DNA from: Pseudonocardia sp. MH-G8
GTDB taxonomy: Bacteria > Actinomycetota > Actinomycetes > Mycobacteriales > Pseudonocardiaceae
Assembly: GCF_002262885.1 (NCBI RefSeq)
Contig: NZ_NKYF01000023.1
Location: forward strand, 1-64,000
Direction: 5' to 3'
Length of the DNA: 64,000 bases
The notes beneath the pieces were generated by a model. It was not told the origin of the DNA. It saw only the letters and a program-made list of their open reading frames with translations, and searched no databases. The translations under genes and the position numbers were made by a program. This document shows positions 58,700 through 64,000 of the stretch, piece by piece. The stretch's first letter is position 1; the number at the start of each line of letters is the position of its first letter.

Positions 58700-59482
58700 A
58701 TGAACGAGCCCGCAGCGGCCGCAGCGGCCATCGCCGAAGCCACCGGCATCGACACCCACGACGTCGCCGTGGTGTTGGGATCGGGTTGGCGGCCTGCCGC
58801 CGACGTGCTCGGTGTGCCGGAGCACGAGCTCGCCATGGCCGATCTCCCCGGGTTCCGCCCTCCGGGTGTGGCCGGGCACAAGGGCACCGTGCGCTCGGTC
58901 CGCGTGGGCGAGCGCCGGGCGCTGGTGCTGCTGGGCCGCACCCACCTGTACGAGGGCCACGGCGTCGAGCCCGTGGTGCACGGCGTGCGCACCGCCGCCG
59001 CGGCGGGCTGCCGCACGATCGTGCTCACCAACGCGGCCGGCGGGATCCGGGACGGGATGCGGGTCGGCGAGCCCGTGCTGATCTCCGACCACCTCAACCT
59101 CACCAGCCTGTCGCCGCTGGTGGGGCCGCGGTTCACCGACCTCACCGACCTCTACTCCCCGCGGCTGCGCGCGCTCGCCCGCGAGATCGACCCGCAGCTG
59201 TCCGAGGGCGTCTACGTAGGGCTGCCCGGCCCGCATTTCGAGACACCGGCCGAGATCCGCATGTTCCGGGGCATGGGCGCCGACCTCGTCGGCATGTCCA
59301 CGGTGCTCGAGGCGATCGCGGCGCGCGCGGAGGGCGTCGAGGCGTTCGGCCTGTCGCTCGTCACGAACCTCGCCGCCGGGATCACCGGCGAGCCGCTCGA
59401 CCACCACGAGGTGCTGGCCGCGGGCGCCGCCTCGGCGGGGCGGATGGGCGAGCTGCTGCGCGATCTGATCAGCCGGGCATGA
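58700..59482 (+). CDS. punA: Purine nucleoside phosphorylase
   Basis: A 260-residue trimeric-type purine nucleoside phosphorylase that splits purine nucleosides with phosphate. The motifs VVLGSGWRPAADV, LGRTHLYEGHG, LTNAAGGIRDG and GPHFETPAEIRMFRGMGAD are intact. ATG at 58700 lies 7 nt after TAGGCT (58687-58692), so the transcript is leaderless. Overlaps the phosphosugar mutase gene (ATGA), as Rv3307-Rv3308 do. Confidence 0.93.
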   Translation: MNEPAAAAAAIAEATGIDTHDVAVVLGSGWRPAADVLGVPEHELAMADLPGFRPPGVAGHKGTVRSVRVGERRALVLLGRTHLYEGHGVEPVVHGVRTAAAAGCRTIVLTNAAGGIRDGMRVGEPVLISDHLNLTSLSPLVGPRFTDLTDLYSPRLRALAREIDPQLSEGVYVGLPGPHFETPAEIRMFRGMGADLVGMSTVLEAIAARAEGVEAFGLSLVTNLAAGITGEPLDHHEVLAAGAASAGRMGELLRDLISRA

Positions 59483-61122
59483 CGCTCCGCCCCGCGCCCC
59501 GCGACGCGGCGCTGCGCTGGATCGCCGACGACCCCGACCCGGCTGCGCGCGAGGAGCTGCAGCGGGTGCTCGCGTCGGCGATGGCGGGTTCCGCCGGTGC
59601 GGTCGACGACCTCGCGGACCGGATGTCGGGGATGCTCCGCTTCGGCACGGCGGGCCTGCGCGGGCCGGTGCGCGCAGGACCGGCCGGGATGAACGTGGCC
59701 GTCGTCCGCCGGGCGACGGCAGGGCTCGCAGCGTGGCTGGGCCGCGACGGCGCACGCGGCAGCGTCGTCGTGGGCCGGGACGCCCGCCACGGTTCGGCCG
59801 CGTTCGCCACCGCGGCCGCCGAGGTGCTCGCCGGGGCCGGGTTCAGCGTGCACGTCCTGCCCGCCCCGCTCCCGACGCCGGTGCTCGCCTTCGCCGTCCG
59901 GCACCTGGGCGCCGTGGCGGGCGTCCAGATCACGGCCTCGCACAACCCGCCTGCCGACAACGGCTACAAGGTCTACCTCGCCGACGGCGCGCAGCTCGCC
60001 CCGCCGGCGGACGCCGAGATCGAGGCCGCGATCGCCGCGACGACCGCGGCCGTCAGCATCCCGACGAACGCCGCGGCCACCGAGGTCGACGTCACCGACG
60101 CCTACCTCGAGCGCGTCGCGCGGTTCCCCCGGGGACCGGTGCGGCAGCTGCGGGTGGCGCTCACCCCGATGCACGGCGTCGGGGGCGCCACCGCGGTGCA
60201 CGCACTGCACCGTGCCGGGTTCACCGACGTGCACGTCGTCGCGGCGCAGGCGGCGCCGGACCCGGACTTCCCGACCGTCGCGTTCCCGAACCCGGAGGAA
60301 CCGGGCGCCATGGACGCGCTGCTCGCGCTGGCCGCCGAGGTCGACGCGGACCTGGCGATCGCCCTCGATCCGGACGCCGACCGCTGCGCGCTCGCCGTTC
60401 CCACCGCGACACGCGTACACCCGGAGCCCGACTCGCGGGCGGACGCGGGGGGATGGCGGGTGTTGAGCGGGGACGAGACCGGTGTGCTGCTCGGTGACCA
60501 CCTGCTGCGCTCCGGTGGCTACCCGGATCCGCTGGTGGCCACCACAGTGGTGTCGTCGTCGATGCTGCGTGCCGTCGCCGCCGCGTACGGGGTGCGCTAT
60601 GCCGAGACGCTCACCGGCTTCAAGTGGATCGTGCGTGGCGGGCCCGGTCTGGTGTACGGGTACGAGGAGGCGCTGGGCTACTGCGTGGACCCGGACACCG
60701 TGCGGGACAAGGACGGGATCGCGGCCGCCGTGCTGGCCTGCGACCTCGCCGCCACCATGGCCGCCGCGGGGCGAGGCCTGCCGGACCGGCTCGACGAGCT
60801 GGCCGTCGCGCACGGGGTGCACCTCACCGAAGGGGTGTCGCTGCGCATGGAGCCGCAGGCCCGCGACGCCGCGGCCGCCCGCCTGCGGGCCGCACCGCCC
60901 GAGGGTTGGACCAGCGAACTGCCCGCCCCCGATGTGCTGGTGCTGCGCCGCGCCGGCGAGCGCCTGGTGGTCCGCCCCTCCGGCACGGAGCCCAAGCTCA
61001 AGGCCTACCTCGAGGTGGTGGAGCCGGTGCCCGACGCGGCGGGCCTCGCCACCGCACGGGCGGCCGCCGAGGCCCGGCTGGCCGACCTGCGCACCGAGGT
61101 CACGACCCTGCTGACCGGCTGA
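59479..61122 (+). CDS. pmmB: Phosphosugar mutase (PmmB type) carrying a repeat insertion
   Basis: A 547-residue phosphohexomutase (phosphomannomutase/phosphoglucomutase). The phosphoserine loop is GVQITASHNPPADNGYK, the magnesium loop is DPDADRCAL, the sugar loop SGDETGVLLGDH, and the phosphate-binding loop VRPSGTEPKLK. Between the magnesium and sugar loops the protein has an extra TRVHPEPDSRADAGG segment. It is encoded by a CGACTCGCGG-type element (60405-60442) that keeps the frame. The enzyme should still fold because the insertion is in a surface loop. Confidence 0.92.
   Translation: MTLRPAPRDAALRWIADDPDPAAREELQRVLASAMAGSAGAVDDLADRMSGMLRFGTAGLRGPVRAGPAGMNVAVVRRATAGLAAWLGRDGARGSVVVGRDARHGSAAFATAAAEVLAGAGFSVHVLPAPLPTPVLAFAVRHLGAVAGVQITASHNPPADNGYKVYLADGAQLAPPADAEIEAAIAATTAAVSIPTNAAATEVDVTDAYLERVARFPRGPVRQLRVALTPMHGVGGATAVHALHRAGFTDVHVVAAQAAPDPDFPTVAFPNPEEPGAMDALLALAAEVDADLAIALDPDADRCALAVPTATRVHPEPDSRADAGGWRVLSGDETGVLLGDHLLRSGGYPDPLVATTVVSSSMLRAVAAAYGVRYAETLTGFKWIVRGGPGLVYGYEEALGYCVDPDTVRDKDGIAAAVLACDLAATMAAAGRGLPDRLDELAVAHGVHLTEGVSLRMEPQARDAAAARLRAAPPEGWTSELPAPDVLVLRRAGERLVVRPSGTEPKLKAYLEVVEPVPDAAGLATARAAAEARLADLRTEVTTLLTG
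60405..60442. repeat. CGACTCGCGG-core element inside the pmmB reading frame
   Basis: CGCGACACGCGTACACCCGG and then AGCCCGACTCGCGGGCGG match, in order, the elements at 34227 and 43379. It is translated as part of a loop (RVHPEPDSRAD). Confidence 0.85.
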
Positions 61123-61126
61123 CGCC

Positions 61127-61870
61127 TCACGGGCGGGGGTCCAGGACGCCGAGGATCTCCCGCTCCCACATCCCGGCGATCCGGCGGTAGCCCGCGGCGT
61201 TCGGGTGCAGCCCGTCGGCGATGTCCTGGGGCGTCAGCAGGCCGGTGGCGTCGACGAACCGCATCTGGTGGCCGCGCTCCCGGAACCCGGCGACGACGAG
61301 AGCGCTCAAGCGCTCGAACTCCTCGCGGTCCCGGCCGTCACCGGGCAGTGGCGCCCACACCCCCGCCACCACGACGTGCGCGTCGGACACCGACACGATC
61401 GTCTCGAGGACGTCCTCGAGGCGCCGCGCGGCCTCCGCGGCCGATGCCCCCTTCTGCAAATCGTTGGTGCCGCTGTGCAGCAGCACGACGTCCGGGCGCG
61501 CCCGGACGACCCACTCGGCGACCCGCGGCAGCATCTGCGCCAACGTGGTTCCGCTGCGGCCCTCGTGGTCGCGGTCGGGCACCGAGGCCGGGCCGTCGCG
61601 CCGCGATCCGACCAGGTCGACCGACAGCCCGTCCCGCGCCAGTAGCTCCTGCAGCGGACCCCGGTAGCCCGCCGTGCGCGGGCTCCCCTTCCCGACCGTG
61701 CTGGACGCGCCGAGCGGCATGATCCGCACCGTGCCGGGCACCGCGTCGGCGCTGCGCTGCACGGTGACGGTGCCGGACCGCACGCCCGCGAGCACCGTGG
61801 CCAGGCAGGCAAGCACCAGCACGGCGCGCCCGAACCAGATCCGCCCCACCGTTGCCCGCCCGTCCCGCAT
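61127..61870 (-). CDS. SGNH/GDSL hydrolase with N-terminal membrane anchor
   Basis: A 247-residue SGNH hydrolase. One N-terminal hydrophobic helix (FGRAVLVLACLATVLAGV) targets it outside the cytoplasm. Block I is MPLGASSTVG (the nucleophile Ser), the oxyanion Gly and Asn are in LLHSGTNDLQKG, and the DxxH motif is DGLHPNAAGY. It probably deacylates a carbohydrate or lipid ester. ATG at 61870 is the start; upstream TACGCT (complement of 61890-61895) may be the -10 box. Confidence 0.85.
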   Translation of the reverse strand: MRDGRATVGRIWFGRAVLVLACLATVLAGVRSGTVTVQRSADAVPGTVRIMPLGASSTVGKGSPRTAGYRGPLQELLARDGLSVDLVGSRRDGPASVPDRDHEGRSGTTLAQMLPRVAEWVVRARPDVVLLHSGTNDLQKGASAAEAARRLEDVLETIVSVSDAHVVVAGVWAPLPGDGRDREEFERLSALVVAGFRERGHQMRFVDATGLLTPQDIADGLHPNAAGYRRIAGMWEREILGVLDPRP

Positions 61871-61929
61871 CACGTCGTCCAGCGCTTCGAGCGTATCCGG
61901 AGCACGGGCCGGGGTGGCAGCATTCGGAT

Positions 61930-62388
61930 GTGGCCCGGTTGCTGATCGTCCACCACACACCCTCACCCGCCACGGCGGAGCTGCTCGACGCCGTGGTGCG
62001 GGGCGCGTCCGATCCCGAGATCACCGGTGTCGAGGTGGTGCGCCGCGCCGCGCTGGCCGCCACGGCCCCTGACCTGCTCGCCGCCGATGCGGTCGTGCTC
62101 GGCACACCGGCCAACATCGGTTACATGTCCGGGGCGCTCAAGCACTTCTTCGACACCGTCTACTACGTCTGCGGCGACGACACCCGTGGCCTGCCCTACG
62201 GCCTCTACGTGCACGGCAACCTCGGCGTGGAGGGCGCCGTCCGGGCTGTCGGGTCCGTCACCGAGGGCATGGGGTGGACGCGCGCCGCCGCGCCGGTGGA
62301 GGTGACCGGCGCGCCCGACAAGGCCGCGCTGGAGGCGTGCTGGGAGCTCGGCGCCGTCCTCGCCGCGGGCATCGCGGACGGGGATTGA
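61930..62388 (+). CDS. Flavodoxin/NAD(P)H-dependent FMN reductase-like protein
   Basis: A 152-residue flavodoxin-fold protein. The FMN loop is LLIVHHTPSPATAELLDAVV and the substrate loop LGTPANIGYMSGALKHFFDT follows. It may be an FMN-dependent oxidoreductase. The GTG at 61930 is divergent from the SGNH gene. Confidence 0.82.
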   Translation: MARLLIVHHTPSPATAELLDAVVRGASDPEITGVEVVRRAALAATAPDLLAADAVVLGTPANIGYMSGALKHFFDTVYYVCGDDTRGLPYGLYVHGNLGVEGAVRAVGSVTEGMGWTRAAAPVEVTGAPDKAALEACWELGAVLAAGIADGD

Positions 62389-62401
62389 TTAGCCTGCTCG
62401 C

Positions 62402-62965
62402 GTGGCCCGGCCCAAGGTCCATGACGCAGCGCTCCGTGCGCGCCTGCTGGCGCGCGCCCGTGAGCTGCTCTCGTCCGACGGGACGGACGGGGTCAGTCTG
62501 CGGGTGCTCGCGCGGGACTGCGGCACGTCCACTACCGCCGTCTACTCGCTCTTCGGTGGCAAGCCGGAGCTGCTCGCCGAGCTGCTGGACGAGGCGCTGC
62601 GGCGGTTCACCGCGCACGTGGACGCGGCACGCGCGCGGGACGACCCGGTCACCGCGCTCGTCCGGCTGGCCGGGGCCTACCGGCATGCCGCGCTGGCCGC
62701 GCCGCAGCTGTTCGACGCGATGTTCGGCGGCGCGCTACCGCCGGCCACCGCGCACACGGCCCTCGGCCCGCTGCGGGAGCTGGTGCAACGGGGTGTGACC
62801 CTCGGCTCCCTGCGCTCCGACCTCGACCCGGCCACCGCCGCGCTCACCCTCTGGGCCACCGTGCACGGCTGGGTCTCGCTGCAGCGCCGCCACCTGCTGC
62901 CCGAGGGGCGCGATCGCATGGAGGACGCCGTGCGCGCAGTGCTGGCCGGGTGGCAGCCGGCCTAG
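62402..62965 (+). CDS. TetR-family regulator
   Basis: A 187-residue TetR regulator. The helix-turn-helix is VSLRVLARDCGTSTTAVYSL with FGGKPELLAELL after it, and a TetR_C_33-like C-terminal domain. GTG at 62402 lies 6 nt after TAGCCT (62390-62395), so it is probably leaderless. It may control its neighbours, the flavodoxin and the convergent hydrolase. Confidence 0.85.
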   Translation: MARPKVHDAALRARLLARARELLSSDGTDGVSLRVLARDCGTSTTAVYSLFGGKPELLAELLDEALRRFTAHVDAARARDDPVTALVRLAGAYRHAALAAPQLFDAMFGGALPPATAHTALGPLRELVQRGVTLGSLRSDLDPATAALTLWATVHGWVSLQRRHLLPEGRDRMEDAVRAVLAGWQPA

Positions 62966-64000
62966 GGCGTGGACGCAGTGGCGGACCGGGCGCTGCATGC
63001 CCCGGGCCCACCGCCCTGGACGAGCGGCTCCGTGAGTTCGGCGCCCGGTGCCAGTGGGGCCCGTGCGCCGGGTTCGGCCGCCGTGGCCATGGTGGCGTCC
63101 AGCCAGTCCAACACGGGCTCGGGCCGGCGCTGGAACTCCAGGTAGCCGTCCCAGCGGCGCGTGGTCCCGCGGATCCAGTGCAGCTTCTTGCGGTTGCCCG
63201 CAACGGCGTCGAACATCGCCTGGACGTCGCTCGGGTCGGTGAGGACGTCGTCGTGCACCTGAGCGAGGAACGCCGGCACCGTGACGTTGCGCGCCCACTC
63301 GACCGGGGCGCGCCGCGGGAGCCCGATGCTGGTGGTGACGACCATGCGACGGCTGAGGTCGGCCATCAACGCGTCGTCGATGCGCGGCTCCGGAACCCCG
63401 GCGAGGGCGAGCTGGTGCTCGATGATCACCCGGGTGGTGAGGGGCTGCACCGCGACGAGGCTCCGCACCTGCGCGAACGCCTCGCGGAACTGCGTCATCG
63501 CCGCGAAGGTGGCGTTGGCGCCGAGGCAGCGGCTGAACAGCCCGACCGGCAGCTCCCGGGTGTCCGGCCGGGACCGCACGTAGCGCAGCGACCCGACGAC
63601 GTCCCGAGCCTCGAAGATCCCGCTGGTCCCGATGCCCCCGTTGGCGGCGCCGCTGAGACCGTGGTTGCGCAGGTCGTAGGCCAGCACGTGGTAGCCGGCG
63701 TCGTGCAGGATCCGGTAGTCCGGGACGAAGTCCACCTCGCTCCCGTTGCCGCTGGGTTCCCACCGCGACCGCCACGGTTCGAGGTGGGTCGGGAGGCCGG
63801 AGCGGCTGAACCCGCTCGGATGGTTGGCCACGACCACGCGATCCGCTCCGGGGGCGGGGATGAACCAGCCCTCCAGCGGGACCCCGTCCGACGACGGGAA
63901 GGTGACGTCCTCGAACTCGAGGCCCACCTCGTCGGGCGTGTGCAGGACCGGCGCGCGCAGCGGGGTCCGGAAGCCCTCGGCGATCCCCTGGAGGAGCCTG
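62962..64000 (-). CDS. Alpha/beta hydrolase with Cys nucleophile (partial, start outside window)
   Basis: A hydrolase whose reading frame stays open to the window edge, so the N-terminus is cut off; GTG at 63927 is too late because family-like residues (RTPLRAPVLHTPDEVGLEFE) precede it. The nucleophile elbow is VGLFSRCLGANATFA, with Cys in place of Ser as in dienelactone-hydrolase-like proteins. The visible part is 346 residues. It overlaps the TetR gene stop by 3-4 bp. Confidence 0.8.
   Translation of the reverse strand, partial: RLLQGIAEGFRTPLRAPVLHTPDEVGLEFEDVTFPSSDGVPLEGWFIPAPGADRVVVANHPSGFSRSGLPTHLEPWRSRWEPSGNGSEVDFVPDYRILHDAGYHVLAYDLRNHGLSGAANGGIGTSGIFEARDVVGSLRYVRSRPDTRELPVGLFSRCLGANATFAAMTQFREAFAQVRSLVAVQPLTTRVIIEHQLALAGVPEPRIDDALMADLSRRMVVTTSIGLPRRAPVEWARNVTVPAFLAQVHDDVLTDPSDVQAMFDAVAGNRKKLHWIRGTTRRWDGYLEFQRRPEPVLDWLDATMATAAEPGARAPLAPGAELTEPLVQGGGPGACSARSATASTP

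Overview
This window looks like chromosomal DNA of a high-GC actinobacterium, most likely a Pseudonocardia-like member of the Pseudonocardiaceae. Signs are the very high GC, frequent GTG starts, WhiB, coenzyme F420 genes, an EspG-type ESX protein, a conservon (cvnABCD) and roadblock proteins. Many starts sit 6-8 nt after a TANNNT box (leaderless-type). From memory, the backbone follows the gene order of Mycobacterium tuberculosis Rv3259 to Rv3308: metallopeptidase, whiB2, fbiA/fbiB, manB, wbbL, LCP, TIGR03089, fadE, purE/purK, gtrA, PH-domain protein, birA, accD/accE, maf, sseA, sufE-like, accA3, lpdA, M20 amidohydrolase, purine nucleoside phosphorylase, pmmB. Accessory blocks sit between these anchors.

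1-5.6 kb: a 21-bp tandem repeat, a metallopeptidase-like gene, whiB, an M50 protease, a proline-rich mini-ORF, and a minus-strand fbiA-fbiB-Nudix operon. 5.6-11.7 kb: a LacI regulator divergent from a GH127 beta-L-arabinofuranosidase and a sugar ABC importer without an ATPase. 11.7-18.9 kb: cell-envelope sugar genes (AlkA-like glycosylase, GDP-mannose pyrophosphorylase, WbbL-like and second glycosyltransferase, TPR protein, LCP ligase). 19-24.7 kb: acyl-CoA dehydrogenase/TetR divergent pair, a membrane protein with a long structured leader, purE-purK and gtrA. 24.7-33.3 kb: alpha/beta hydrolase, two-component system, hisN-like phosphatase, MaoC dehydratase, LLM oxidoreductase, and an RNase-barstar pair between two decayed Uma2 genes, then HMG-CoA lyase, PH-domain protein and birA.

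34-49.5 kb holds the acyl-CoA carboxylase genes (accD, accE, and accA3 further on) interrupted by a conservon, an isolated hoxX-like gene, maf, a Na+/H+ antiporter, sseA and a SufE-like gene. BirA, next to accD, would biotinylate AccA3. 49.5-54 kb is accessory: GNAT acetyltransferase with a probable CTG start, an exonuclease-like protein lacking its catalytic acids, EspG, a DUF559 nuclease-like protein and a gamma-glutamylcyclotransferase. 54-64 kb: LpdA-type reductase, M20 amidohydrolase, Ser/Thr kinase, purine nucleoside phosphorylase, phosphosugar mutase, SGNH hydrolase, flavodoxin-like protein, TetR and a partial alpha/beta hydrolase.

The most distinctive non-coding feature is a family of repeats built on the core CGACTCGCGG, present at eight places. 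They are mostly intergenic; some touch stop codons and one has entered the phosphosugar mutase reading frame. No rRNA, tRNA, CRISPR array, transposase or prophage was recognised.
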